A stretch of 64,000 nt of DNA from Nyssa sinensis (GCA_008638375.1 CM018031.1:62145688-62209687), one strand, 5' to 3'. Positions 33,738-46,493 are shown, counted from the first letter of the stretch. Made by a program: numbers and translations. The notes: a model not told the origin generated them from the letters alone.

Positions 33738-34699
33738 TAAGTTAAGTTTACACAAAATTTAAGTTAAGTAAAATTTGATTTATTTATTTATTTACTTTTA
33801 TATTTTATTGGCCCACTGTCTTTTAAATATAAATGTGTGTGTATTCAGACATACACATATAAATATTATATATATTTTATATCACATTACAAGTTTTTAA
33901 ATTTATTTTGTTATACACGATTTTTAGTATTTTAGAATTTTAAAAATAAGAAAGAAAATTTTATATATTTTCTTTGATTCTACCACCTTATAAGGTTTCC
34001 ATTTCATTTTTTTGGGTCAATTTTTTTTTTTTTTACGGACTTGATAATCATTTACTATTCTAAACTTAAAGAAAAAAAAAAGTAATTCTACAACATTTTT
34101 GTTTAAATTTTTTTTCCTAAATATTGACTTTTTACACATTTTCTTTTGTGTCAATTTTTTATATAATCTTTTAATTTTTTAAGATTCTAAACTTAAAGAA
34201 AAAGTAATTATGTCACTTTTTTATTTTAAAATTTTTCCTAACCACTAATTTTTTACACACTTCTCTTATTTAAAAATTATAAGATTTATATGAAAAAATA
34301 ATTTAAAATGATTCCTTAAATATTCAAGTCTATTTTTTTTAGATGCATTCAAGTATAACTAACAAAACCATAAGCAATTATTGTGTAGTCCAGGTTTTAG
34401 ACAAAGAAAGGAAGTTGTCCTCCTAACTTTTGAAAGGAAGTTATCCTCCTAACTTTTAGTTGCATGTCTTCAAACCTCAATTTTGGCCCAAGTGCTTTGT
34501 GCATGAGTGACATCTCGCATCTTTTTTTTATAAGAGATGTTACGATTCCAAATTTATTTAAAATGAGAATGTGTGATATTATGTTAATTTTTAGTCATGA
34601 ACTAAGCTTCTTATAAATATGATAGATTATTCTTTATAAGTTATACTTGTAAATAAATATTTTTTTACTTAAAAAATAAAAAAAAAAACCCTCAATTTT

Positions 34700-34962
34700 G
34701 AGGTGCAGCCAATGACTTGCACAAGTCTTCCTTTGATAAAAAATCTTGGGGTGTAGCGAATGACTTGCACAAGTCTCCCTTTGGGGTGTAGTGAATGACT
34801 TGCACAAGTCTCCCTTTGATAGAAAATCTTGGAATGTAGTGCTTGACTTGCACAAGTCTCCCTTTGATAGCACAAGTCTCCCTTTGATAAAAAATCTTAG
34901 AATGTAGTGCATGACTTGCACAAGTCTCCCTTTGATAGAAAATCTTTGATAGCACAAGTCTA
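34700..34962. repeat. ~48-bp minisatellite in the Helitron
   Basis: The motif GACTTGCACAAGTCTCCCTT recurs about six times with a variable tail (TTGATAGAAAATCTTGGAATG). Some units are shortened by internal deletions. GACTTGCACAAGTC is itself palindromic, so each unit can form a hairpin. Confidence 0.85.
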
Positions 34963-34965
34963 TTC

Positions 34966-35187
34966 AGGATGATTAAGTAAACTTAACTTAAATTTTCTTT
35001 TAGTTTTATGCACATTTTTTTATATTATTTCAATTTAATTTCTCACTCTCTTTTTTAATTTGCAGTATTATTTTGTTAGAATTAATAAATTATTATAAAT
35101 TTTACAATTGTTAGATTACATAAAATATACCTTAATAATTTCATACACTATTCACGTGCAAAGCACATGTTAATAAACTATATATTA
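34966..35187. repeat. Right arm of the inverted repeat, with Helitron-type hairpin
   Basis: It is the reverse complement of 33,520-33,737, and retains the hairpin CACGTGCAAAGCACATG followed by TTAATAAACTAT. It looks like the 3' end of a second, oppositely oriented Helitron nested in the first. Confidence 0.85.
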
Positions 35188-35740
35188 TATATGTCAATTA
35201 AATTACAAATTTTTATAATGTATACAGCAGTGGGATCGACGAGGGCTTTAGTTGCTCATTGAAAACCGAAGAGATTGATATCTGATTGGTTCACTATGGA
35301 TAATCAATTCAGAAGATCAATAGAAAATATTAATAGATTAATTCAAACAAAAGAAAACCCATAATTTGAAAAACTAAAAATTACCTCAAAATGAATTAGA
35401 CTCACAAATCCATTTTCAGATTTCGAATCCAAACCGAATCGACTTTGATGTGTTTTGTCTCACAGAATCTACTTTGATGTGTTTCGCCTCGTAGCATTCG
35501 CAGAGAAAGAGATTCGAGTCGGTATTTCACAGCACTTGCAGATCAAAGAGAAGAAACCAAGATTATGAAAAGGTATGTCAGAAGAGAGTGGGGGATAGGA
35601 AAGGGCAAGGAATAAAAGGTATTTTCATCCTAACAATTAAATAATATGAGAATTTTCGTCAAGTAAAAGAGTAAAACACTTTTGAAGAAAACATATAAGT
35701 GGATCCATACATTTATAGATAGTATATATATAGATATAGA

Positions 35741-36424
35741 TTTATATTCTTATATTAGTTGCATTTATCCAATTTATGATTGTGATATACAAATGACAAA
35801 CACTCACATATCCAACTATATATCGTTCACCTATAGAAGAAGGAAGAAGGAATCTTTCCTTCAAATGAGTTGTTATACAAAATCAGATATAAAAGCTATG
35901 TCTTCAGGAATTGAGCCTCACAAATTACATATTCAAAGATGAGAGCTACTTTCTGACACATATGGGACAAACTGGTTTAAAATACACTTCGTTACAAGCA
36001 AATTTCATTCTCCTCAATTATTTTGACGATTTTAGATTCGAAACAACCTTGCACCAGGACTGCATGGCTGCCATGCCTAGTAAAAGTGAAAATCAGAAGA
36101 ATAATTAGTCCACTAGGTAATACAATGATTTGAATATTTATTGGAAAGCAACTTAGAACTTGTAAAGGGAACTCTTCTGTCTGCAATATGGAGAACATAA
36201 TTTGCAGCTTCTGAATGTAATGAATAAACTGATGACACCCTATTGTGCAGGATCTTGTCTTGGTAGTAAATCCTGAACTGTGAGAGCAAACATAACAAAA
36301 ATATTTATGAGAATAGTTACTTATGGGAGCTTGTTGGTTATATAATTGAACCTCCAATCATGTCTGAGAATATTGGCATCACTTACCTGAGAACCGCAGT
36401 GCAGCCATCTGTGTTTGTTAATTT
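35741..36424. other. 3' flank of receptor copy 4
   Basis: It is collinear with 24,755-25,430 behind copy 2, including the 3' UTR intron signals (GTAAGT donor near 36,385) and the poly(A) signal at 36,137-36,142. No separate gene is seen. Confidence 0.7.
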
Positions 36425-39203
36425 CTTCTGGCACGTTTTTGACCATTCTTGGATCTTTTCCCCTTCTTGTGCTGCTCTCCTTCAACCATTCTTACAAACC
36501 ATTTGGGTTTTCCAGTTGAGAAAATGAGATATCCCATAACCAATCCAAATACCATTCAACACCCATATCCCATTACAACTACATCCCAAGTAAAGCCACT
36601 CGCAAATCCTGAATCAGCTTCTTGTCGTGGCAAGGTTGGCAACTGTGGCGCCTCATCATCCCTACATTTCTTTGTTAATGGAAATCCACATAATGCCAAG
36701 TTACTTTCGTAGGAATCATTTCCAAATTTGTCAAGCTGTCAGCTTTGACGTATCAGTATTACAAGATGATTTTGAGAAAGGTTCAAGACTTCCAGAAATG
36801 TCAGTCTTGTCAGTTGCCAAGGAATATCCCCAATCAATTGGTTGGAAGAGAGGTCTAAAGATTCAAGCACAATCAAATTTCCGAGTGATGATGGGATATG
36901 GCCTGCAAGGCTATTATGAGATACGTTGAGCAACGGGAGTGAGTTGAGCTTTCCAATGGAATTCGGAATCTCTCCTTGGAATCTATTGTTCGATAAATCA
37001 ATGGTTGTGAAGATGTCCAGGATTCTCAAAAAGTTCAAGCTCATTCCCTTTTACCACCACCGTCACAGAATCTTGATAAAATGAGTCCCTCATGTATCCC
37101 AAATCTGTATGCTCATCAACATTCATCGTAGCTTTGAAATTTTCCAAATATTTTGTTGGCAAAAGGCCAGTGAACTCATTGTGAGAGAGATAGATGATTC
37201 GCAAGTTAGGAAAGGGTAGTTTAGTGTTCGAATCACCTACTGTACCACGAGATCTGTTGGATCGTAAGACAAGAGTGTGCAGCTCCAGAAGTGAATCCAA
37301 CCAATTAGGGAATATACCACTTAGCTTTGTTGTTTCTGAGATCTAGAACTTGCACTTGTCTACAATTGGCCAAAGTTTGTGGCACTGGCCCTTCCAATTG
37401 ATTGCCATTCAAGCCAAGGTTCCTCAGTATATTGCCCTCTGTTAATGTTGCTGGAATAGCGCCATGAAATTGATTCATCCGCAAATCCAACACTGAGAGT
37501 TCTTTGCTGAAGTTTGACAAGCATTGTGGAATCACGCCGCCCAAGCTGTTATTATATAGACTAAGAATTTGAAGGGAGCTAATATTGCAAATGGTAGATG
37601 GTATTTTGCTTGTCAATTGATTAGAGTGCAGTGTAAGGACACGCAATTGAGTCAATCTCCCTAGTTGAGCTGGTATTTCACCGGAAAGCTTATTTCCATC
37701 CATTTGTAATGTTACAAGGTCTGCACATTCTCCCCACTGAGATAAGAGTTCACCAGAAAATTGATTGTCACTAAGATTTATGCAGTAAAGATCTGGATAG
37801 ACTCCAAATGCCTTTGAGCAGCTGTGTGTCACCCTTCCAAGTAAGGGAAAAAATTATATTATATATACGTAACATGTTTAAATATAGACATATTTAAGTA
37901 TAAACAAACCAAATCCTATTGCTTAATTCTAAATTCATTTGAGATGTTTCCGGAGAATTGGTTCCCATTAAGACGGAGTACAGCTAGTCCTGAGCAGTTC
38001 TTTAAGCAATCTGGCAGCAGCCCAGTAAAATTGTTGTCATTCACCAGCAACCGCTGAAGTGGGAAACCATTACATAATCCAGCCGGCAATTCCCCAGAGA
38101 AGCTGTTGTTTGAAAAGGCAACACTGACCAAAAGAGTGTTCTTCCCCAAGTCCCCCTGGAATGCTGCCCGAAAAATTATTGGTGAATAGATAAAGTGTCT
38201 GTAGGTTACTAAGGCTAGACATGGTATTAGGCAACTCTCCATTCAGTTGGTTGTTGCTAATATCAAGATTGACCAGCGACGTTAAATTCCAAATCTCAGG
38301 TGGAATTTTCCCAGTGAAGAGGAAGTCTCAACGTTGTCAGCTTTCTGAGTTGACTTACAGCAGAAGGAATTGAGCCTGTGAAATTATTTCTTCCTAGGCG
38401 AAGTCCTTTGAGATTGGAAAGCTTCGGAAAATTTAGTGACAATGGCCCTTGAAACGAATTAGCAACGAGATTGAGATATTCATGCTTGACCAAATTGGTG
38501 AACACAGATTCGGGTATTTGGCCAGTCAAATGGTTTAGTGACAAGTCAAGGTAAGTCAGGTTCCGGCAATTGGGTATGAAATCTGGGAATTCCAAGGTAA
38601 GTTCATTCAAATAAAAGCCAAGGTGTGTCAACAAAGGCACGCTTGAAAACTTTGACCAATCTGGAGTTTCTAGGGAGTTCGATCCAAAGTTTAAGTACCA
38701 TACCTTCTGAAGATTGCAAACTTGATATGGGATGGTACCATTGAGGTTGTTGAAAAAACTAAGGTACCGAAGCTCAAACAACTGTCCAATCTCCCGTGGT
38801 ATGTTGCCATCAAACAAATTGTTGCTCAAGTCTAAGAAAGTAAGCTTCGAGAGGTTGCCAATGGTAGAAGGTATCGACTCGCGGAAGTTATTGTAGCTGA
38901 GGTCAAAACGGGTGAGATTTGGAAATGAAGTGAAACTGAAATGGATAATTGTTCCGGTGAGATTTGCATAGGAGAGGTTAATTGCAGATATGCTTCCAGC
39001 AGTGTTGCATATGATGCCAGTCCAGTTACAAAGGTTTCTGAGGTTGGTGAGAGACCATGAATTTAGAGAAGAAGATGACAAGCTATCTTTCTATTTGACA
39101 AGTGCTTCTGCTTCTGTTCTTGCTGAGGATGTGATCTTCAATGGAAATAAACAGAGAAACAGAATAAGAAAAAGAAGAATGTAAGGCCTTTGAAATGTTT
39201 TCA
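36425..39203 (-). pseudogene. LRR receptor-like protein copy 4, many lesions
   Basis: ATG 39203 opens a signal peptide (LFLILFLCLFPLKITSS) and the same N-cap, LRR and membrane architecture as copy 2. Breaks are a Trp-to-TAG nonsense near 39,093, an 8-bp deletion near 38,321 and 1-bp insertions near 38,154, 37,325 and 37,030. There is also a ~125-bp insertion at 37,819-37,943 flanked by TTTGAG on both sides, and a Gly-to-TGA change in the membrane segment near 36,555. It keeps the two LRRs (QIPES... to ...NNFTG) missing from copy 2. Confidence 0.9.
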
Positions 39204-41269
39204 TGCCTAGTATTGTTCAAGTTTTGATATGAAATTGTAGTGATTCACCCTTTTATAGAAGAGAGACAAAGAGTGATGTGATATAAAAGATGCTGACAAA
39301 TAGAAAAGCCTAGTATGTGATATAAATTATATAATTGTAGACTGAATGAACCATGAAACTTGGCGTAAATTTGTTGAATTGAGTTGATTCGGGCCATTTT
39401 ACTGCATTTTCTAGGATGGATCTTTGTATATAATAATGAACATGGAACCACCCTAACTAGTGCCTTTCTTTAAACCCTTTTTAACTTGGATTTTGACTTC
39501 CTACTTCCATAACTAAAACTTCTAATCCAACAGCTACATTTTTGTCATGAAGTTTACTCTCATATCATATCTATATGCTGGCCACAAGAAACCCACTACA
39601 AGTTTACATTTGGAGTAGTTGGAGATCTAACCTCTTGCTTCAATTAACAAGGTAATTTTATTTTGAAATCCATTTCAATCCAAAATGCAATTTTTTCAGG
39701 TGAAACAGAGTTTTTGCAGCTATCTCTATTTGATTGTGGAGCACTCCTCCCAGTGGAAATTTTGTTTACAAATTTTGCTTTGGAGTGTGTGAAATGTGAA
39801 TAATAAAATAAAATAAAACAAAACAAAATCAAATGGTCATAAAGGGTTCTAAATCACTCACACTAGCAGTTTGATGATAATGTCGACTAGCTTCATGTCA
39901 GGAGAGGTAGAGAAGGTTATTAATCAGCCCACTGAATAAAGTGCTACAATTGTTGAAGGTTGGGTTGGATTACAGGCGGATTCAAGCCAAACCAGAACTC
40001 TACCACCTAAATAGGCCCCTAATCTTGAAAATCTGCCTGAAAGGTCAGGTTTAGACAATGAATGTTTACAGTCACAAGCTTACCCTAAGACACTCGATCC
40101 AACCCGAATCTTGAAAATCTGGGTAAAAGGTCAGGTTTGGACAATGAATGTTTCCAATCACAAGTTTACCTTAAGACACTCAATCCAAGTGTGCATCGCC
40201 AGTTGCCATTGGGAACCAAAACATATCCTCCTCATCCACTGGGAAATAGATTTCAGGAATCCTAATTTCTTTTCACCCCACACACAACCTAGGGTAACAA
40301 TTGAAGCAACAATCTAGAAAAAGAGAGTTAAATATTTTAAGAAGCAATCATCGAACCAATCTTCATTTAATTTACTTCTATGAAAATGATTTCAAATCAT
40401 CAATTATTTTTCGGATATTAGATTTCTTATGACATTGCATCAGGTCCTAGCAGAACTCCATGGCTAACCATGGTTACTGAAGGTGAACCCCACACGGATA
40501 AGTTAGTCAAATAGGCAAATACAAAATGACATGTAAAATGTCAAAAAGCAACTTAGAACCCGAAATAAATACTAATAAATAATAAAACTGAATCAAACAA
40601 TTTGCTGAACTTTCTAAAAAAAAATTCCGGAACATCTCCCTAGTTTGAAAATTTCAATGCCAGTGGCATGAGAACTCTTCCAGTTTGAACAGAAAAGTAG
40701 TCTATTCAAATGGCAGTCAAAATTTCCTTCTCAGCTCACACATACATGTTCATTTATATTCTTATATTAAGCTGCATTATCCAATGTATATGAATTGAGA
40801 TATAAAAAAGACAAACTCACATCCAACTATAGAAATTTTCATTTTTATGTATGCATAACCATATATCATATAAGTAACATCTACACAAAACAAAACAATC
40901 AGTACTTTAGTTGTATTTCACAAAGCCCACAAGGATAATAAATCACAACAGAACAATCTAATTGCCAAAAACAGAAAGATAAACCTCACATAACACAATT
41001 TCATAATCGACCAATCGCCTCAATCATCAACCTAAATTCTCTCTTTTCACTGGATCACAATGGAAGAGTCACAACTTTGAATTTCCCACCTAGATGGGAG
41101 AAACTTTGAAACAATATCGAAACCCAAAGCAATGTAACAGTCATAGAAATAATATTTAAGCAATAAGCTTTCACTTGCATTACCTTTTTCTGTTCTCAGT
41201 TTGTCGTCTCCTCCAGATTTTGATCAAAAAAATATTGGAAAGCTTATTTCATATATCGCAACCGCAGCC
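39204..41269. other. Intergenic region with an 86-bp direct duplication
   Basis: No gene is seen. An 86-bp block beginning AATCTTGAAAATCTG is repeated in tandem (40,021-40,106 and 40,107-40,190, about 85% alike). The segment around 40,730-40,800 resembles the 3' flank of copies 2 and 4 (TTCATTTATATTCTTATATTA), a trace of an older unit of the cluster. Confidence 0.6.
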
Positions 41270-42280
41270 ATGAGAGGAACATTACAGATAACAGTTTACT
41301 TTCTCATTATTTCGTGTCTTGGAAGATACCTCAATACAAAAAGATAGCAGCTCTGTTAAACTGGAAGAACAGTTTTAACTCTTCTTCTCTCCATTCATGG
41401 ACTATCACCAACAACAGCAACATTCCATGCAAGTGGAATGAAATTCAATGTAGGGAAGCTGGCAGCATCATAGAAATGAATCTCCTAAGCTCAGCCTCCA
41501 TAGAACATTCAACAGGTTTGACTTTTCTGCCTTCCACAATCTAACTTCTCTTAATCTCAATCGCACAGGAGATTTTCCGGCTCAAATGAAAAATGCTACA
41601 GCACTCACTTCCTTGATTTGGGTAGCAACTAATCAGATTCATTCACGGATTGAATTCCATATCAGCTTAGCAATCTGCATTAAAGGGGAGGCATCTCAAC
41701 CATGGTGCAAAGTGCAAACTATCTAAAGAACCATGTCCCAGTTCAGTTCAAGGAAATTGCATCTTTTTTTTTTTGGATCAAATTTTGACATTGAATAATT
41801 TTCACTTCTTTCTTTCTAGGGGAGGTTCCTTCGTTTATTACCTGATATTACTTATTTTGTCTGATAATCTGATAGCAAGTCAGATTTCAGTGCAGTTGTT
41901 CGCCAGTCTTGAAAACCTTCAATGAGCTCTGCTACCGTCATTTGCGAAGGTTGAAGCCTTCACGACATGATGGGTGCATGAAAATAACCTGTCTAAGTAA
42001 TTTGCACTGGACCAATCACTTCCGAACGGACCATAGCATTTCTCAACATTCAGTTCTTAAACCTGACAAAAAAAACTCAATTGAAGGACCAATTCCAGGA
42101 GATATTAGTTACTTTACAAAACTTCTACACTTGAATGGGCCGACACCCATCTTCAATTAGAAATCTCATGACACTTCAGATTCTAAATCTTGGAAATGCA
42201 AGGCTGAATTCCAGCATCCCAGAAAGATTGGCCTTTGCACCAAACTTACTTTTCTTGAAATGTAAACAAACCAGCCATAT
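41270..42280 (+). pseudogene. LRR receptor-like relic on the opposite strand
   Basis: ATG 41270 begins a signal-peptide-like stretch (LQITVYFLIISCLG). An LRR N-cap follows after a frame change (ALLNWKNSFNSSSLHSW, CKWNEIQC). Further on are scattered repeats in other frames (EGPIPGDISYFTKLLHL near 42,080 and LMTLQILNLGNARLNSSIPERLA near 42,170). Frameshifts and stops are frequent and no kinase is visible. The N-cap resembles LRR receptor kinases of the MIK2 class, so it may be the remnant of a different paralogue with inverted orientation. Confidence 0.65.
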
Positions 42281-42584
42281 ACAGCCTTGCAACAAATTCA
42301 ATTTTAATAACTACCAAATTAAATCAACAAGGTATATTTTTTAGTGCATATCAATGAATCTTTAGAATATTCTATAAAAAAAAATTGTAAATAAATAAGT
42401 TCAGTTTTAATAACAATCAGATTAAATCAATAAGGTATTACAACAAACGAACAAATTCACTCACAAACCACATTACATTCACAAAACAATGACAAGTAGA
42501 AATAGTAATGAATAGTGTAGCAAACAAACACAAAACAAACACATCAAAACCATCTCCATAAGCTGCACTGTGAAGATAGATAGA

Positions 42585-44402
42585 TTAAGCTTCGGCAACA
42601 CCTCTATTCAGAGCTCTCTCCAACCTCGTCTCAAATGGGGGTAGAGTTCCAATTCAAAATTACCTATTGCAAAGACAACCCACAAAACTCTCACTTCACA
42701 AATACCTCTCTGTACTTTCTGGTTGTGTTTGGCATGCCTTTATTGGAAGAAGCTGAACCAGAATCCTTGGCCGAGCCTGTGTGAGTCCAGTATGTCCCAA
42801 CAGTACCTATTATAGGCATCTCAGTCAGGGCTTCGGCTAGGTGACCTCCTCGGTGTGGATGAAGCTGAAAACTGTTTCAGCTCCTCTAACGTCAAAGCAC
42901 CTAAAATTGGTCTATCATCCAAACTCCTTGCTGAATTTGATCCTTGGGACATGGTTATAGCAGATGTGATGGTTTCAAACCCCATGGAGCTAGTCTTCTT
43001 GGTGGGAGTGGTTTCAGATGAGACCAACCAATTTGAAAGGCTAGCATCAACTGCTATTTCTTGATTTGAGTTCTTGGACTGATCGAACCTGGACTTGAAG
43101 TTAAAGGAGGATTGCTTAAAACTCGGTTCCAGACTAAACGAAATGCGGGGTGCTGCTTCTTGATCTGCGGTGCAATTCTCTTTATCTGGCTTCAATGGTG
43201 GAGCCCCTTTTGATTTCACAGCTTTCCACTGAGAGAGGTTCTCTACTGGGTTCAGCACAGGGTGAACATAGACACTCCTGTCTCTGGCGCATGACCTAAT
43301 TGATTTCACTTGTTGCTCCGGCAAGCCAGACATTGTCATAGGACTCTCTACCTCCTCCTTAATAACCCGAGCTAAAGAATTTTCTGTACTTGACTCCATT
43401 GAAGCAGTTGGAATTGACTCAGTCCACACATCTTCACCCACAATTCTATCGTCCCCATCTTCATCATCACAATCATCATATTCTTCTAGTTCTTCATCAT
43501 CTAAGTCACTGTCTTCATCTTCTAATTCTTCAACTTCGTCGTCACTGTCTCGGCAGTTCTGGTACCTATGATTAGAAGGGTAAGAGCCCAACGCTCGATG
43601 TGATTGAATCAGTGTCGGAGACCGAATGGGATTGGCTCGATTTTGCAGAACTTTCTTCCTTTTCGTTCTCGCTACTTTTGTCACTCTCGGGTAAAAGATC
43701 AGTACTTTCATGGACCGAAACAGGTTCATAGGTTTTGACATTTGAATCAAACGTAACTTTCTTTCTGGAACTCAAGCTTAGTTGCTCCTCAGGCTTGTCT
43801 CTACAACCAAAATCCATGAAGTTTCATTCACACGGGAACGAAAAAAGGAAAGCAAACGGGTTTTTTGTTTTCAAAAATAGAAAAGAAAAGGAAAACTCAC
43901 CGCAATTCCGGATTTGGGTCGTCGGGTTTTCCGAGATGTCCTGTTCTGAAGAGACTGTGTGTTGCAGGGGCTTCTGACTTCCATATCTCTGTAACAAAAT
44001 TCGGATTTTAATTGAGTTTGATGAAATCTATGAAAAGTTTAAGCTCTCTTTGGTTGCTGAGAAAGTGAAGGAAAAAGAAAAGAAAATTTATTAATCTCAG
44101 AAATTTCACAATTTATGAAGTGAGAAAACAAAACCCCAACTTAAATGGACCCAACACGACGGACATGTTGAGCTGTCGAGTTGAATTCTTGGTCTTTTGG
44201 AAACAAAAAAATCAACAAAAAAAAAAACGAAAATATCCAAAAATCTCTTTTTGTTTTCTTGGAAGATGGAAGGAGAAATTGACAAGTAAATGATCATGAA
44301 ACTAAAAGTTGGGCTTACTTGTTCTCGGGGGAGGACCTTATTCCTCTGTTTTCGGCGTTTCCGATCCTTTGAAGAACCAAAACAATCAAGAAAACAGCCC
44401 AT
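42585..44402 (-). CDS. Conserved plant protein of unknown function (MGCF N-terminus), with three single-base shifts
   Basis: Exons are 44,402-44,319 (MGCFLDCFGSSKDRKRR), 43,988-43,901, 43,798-42,706 and 42,663-42,585. The N-terminal Met-Gly-Cys suits myristoylation and palmitoylation. The middle is very acidic (DDEVEELEDEDSDLDDEE), and the rest includes HPVLNPVENLSQWKAVK, VDASLSNWLVSSETTP and RPILGALTLEELKQFS, ending near ERALNRGVAEA. I recognise the family as conserved and plant-specific but know no function. One extra base near 43,586, one near 42,823 and one near 42,637 each shift the frame. The last intron would be only 42 bp. It is either a recent pseudogene or has assembly errors; no other nonsense mutation is seen. 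Confidence 0.65.
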
Positions 44403-44494
44403 TAGGGACTTTCTCTAGCTGGCTTCAGATGGTGGTTTGCTTCCAATAGAGGAAGATGAAAGAGACAATTTCGTTAGAGGGTCTTCATTTACAG

Positions 44495-44523
44495 AGAGAG
44501 AGAGAGAAGAGAGAGAGAGAGAT
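44495..44523. repeat. GA microsatellite upstream of the MGCF gene
   Basis: Two (GA)n runs separated by A, about 95 bp upstream of the ATG. On the gene strand they form a CT-rich leader or promoter element. Confidence 0.8.
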
Positions 44524-44529
44524 GAGCGT

Positions 44530-46490
44530 TAGACTCAGAAAGAGAGTTGAAGAAAAGAGTGCAGAAAGACTGCAAAACGGTCGAGAAATGTCGGAAGTTT
44601 TGGCAGGCGCTCCTGTAGGCCTTTGTTCGAAAAGAAAAGTGACCGTTAGGATTAGTAATGATGGGTTAGTGAAACCAGCCTGTAATTTTACTGTATATTT
44701 AAAACGAGACTCTGAAACTTGTCTCGACCGTTCAGACCTGGCCCCACCCACCAGTCACATAGTTCCTTTACTTGCTTCTCCAAAAAAATATATATATATA
44801 TATATATTATGTAACTAATTAAAAATTTTACTTTAAAATTTTTACACGTACAATCGAATTTCTTATAATGAATAAATATAATAAATTAATATTTTATTAA
44901 TTATTAATTATGTCATAAATCAAAAAAATATTCTTTACATTTATTTATATTTTTGTATAAAAAATATTTTATATGAAACTTTTCAATAATATTTTAATTT
45001 TTCATAAAAAAATATACATATAATTTTCAGCTTAAATTGTAAAAATAATTATTAATATATTTTAACTAAAAAAATTATATTTTTTACTTTTATTCTATTA
45101 TTATTTTACCTACTTGTAAAATTTTTACATTAATAACGTAGAATATTAATACATATAATTACCAAGACCTATCTTAAATGAGATATATACAAGTACATAT
45201 ATATATAACTATTTTATCTCTCTTATAATTACTATTATAAAATATTTTTTTGAAAGTGTATTAATTATTAAGTAATAAAATTATTTATTACCCATCATAA
45301 AACTAAGTTGATTCTATAAAAAAAAATTATTAATTATTAAAAATTATTAACTTATTAAATATTAATTATATGAGGGTAAACTGTATTGAGACCTGTTTAA
45401 GAATGTTTTGTCTGTGATTGGTTAACATGGATTTCAAAACGAACATTTTTCAGTTCAAAATTATTATTTTTTTTATAAATTAAATATTTGGTTTAATTTA
45501 TAAATTACATTTTTCAAAACTGTAATAACTCAAATCAGGCGTCGTTGAAAAATATGTGCTTTTTCACCCCTCATCTAAATTTGTCCCTTTTAACACATGA
45601 TAAAATGCCCATTTTAGTGTTATAGCAAAAGCATCCCAACTCAAATTCTAATATTGTATGCCTTATGTTTCACAAAAAGTCTCAAAAAATGAGGAAAGAA
45701 TTTGCATTATGATTCTTGTGATTTTAGTCACTGATTTTATGATAATTTGTTGTTGATTTTGCTACTAAATCAATGAAGTTACTCTCCATAATTGTAACTT
45801 GTATGGTTATTTATTTTTTTGAGTTGATTTAAAGCAACTCATTAATAAAAATTGTCTTACATTCTGTTTTAGATATACAAAAATGCACAAACTATTTATT
45901 AAATAAAGAAGAAGAAGAAGAATTTAGATTTTATAATTATTTTTGAATAATTTTTACTAAACCCCAACGTTTCGAATCGATTTTCCATAATTTAAAGCAA
46001 TAATATTTGAAATTTTTTGAAATACAAATAAAATGTTTGACATTGTTGAAATTTTAATTAAAGTATAATAGTACTTTATTATTTTTAAAAATTACATATT
46101 CACTTTTTAAAAATGCCTATTGCCCTATTCACACTCAAATTGTTTGCATATATTTTAGATTAATTCAATTTAGGTACTCATATCGATCCAAAGTTAACTA
46201 ATAGCACACCCAATAGTTAGGTTAAATTCACAATTATACTTTTTCAAAAGATATGTGCTTTTGTCACTTGTAATTTTCAAAATTTTGGGAATTTAATTAT
46301 TCATATATTATAAGTAAGTGTGTGGTGTGAGTATGTGTAATATATGAATGATCGAATTTATAAAAATCTGACATACGTGATGATAGCATTACTCATTTCT
46401 CAAATTACAAGTTAATGAAAAAAACAACATGAATTAAATCATTTAGCAACCCTATTTATTCTAAACAAAAATATAACAACATATTTTAAG
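44530..46490. other. AT-rich intergenic region
   Basis: No coding potential is seen. It has a (TA)n tract at 44,788-44,808 and long poly-A/T runs. Nothing else is recognised. Confidence 0.6.
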
Positions 46491-46493
46491 GAT

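Larger units (their letters stand above)
33516..35740 (-). mobile_element. Non-autonomous Helitron between receptor copies 3 and 4
   Basis: Read on the minus strand it starts TCTATATCTATATATATAC at 35,740 and ends TTAATAAACTAG at 33,516, inserted between A and T as Helitrons do. The undisturbed target GTTCA/TTTATATTC survives in the copy 1-2 spacer, which defines both ends to the base without any target duplication. The 2,225-bp body has no Rep/helicase. It contains a ~48-bp minisatellite and a ~220-bp inverted repeat. The hairpin expected before CTAG is deleted at this end, but is kept in the inner inverted copy and in the relic at 28,509. Confidence 0.82.

Noticed and set aside
34634..34957. 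107-codon minus-strand frame with repeated KGDLCKS phrases
   Set aside because: It is only the translation of the palindromic minisatellite in the Helitron; units are shortened irregularly, with no codon-level constraint.
41270..42280. An intact sixth receptor gene on the plus strand
   Set aside because: LRR words appear in three different frames with stops between them, so it is a relic, not a gene.
16288..44402. A kinase domain for the LRR genes
   Set aside because: I looked for glycine-loop, HRD and DFG motifs next to every copy and saw none; each C-terminus that survives ends in a short basic tail.
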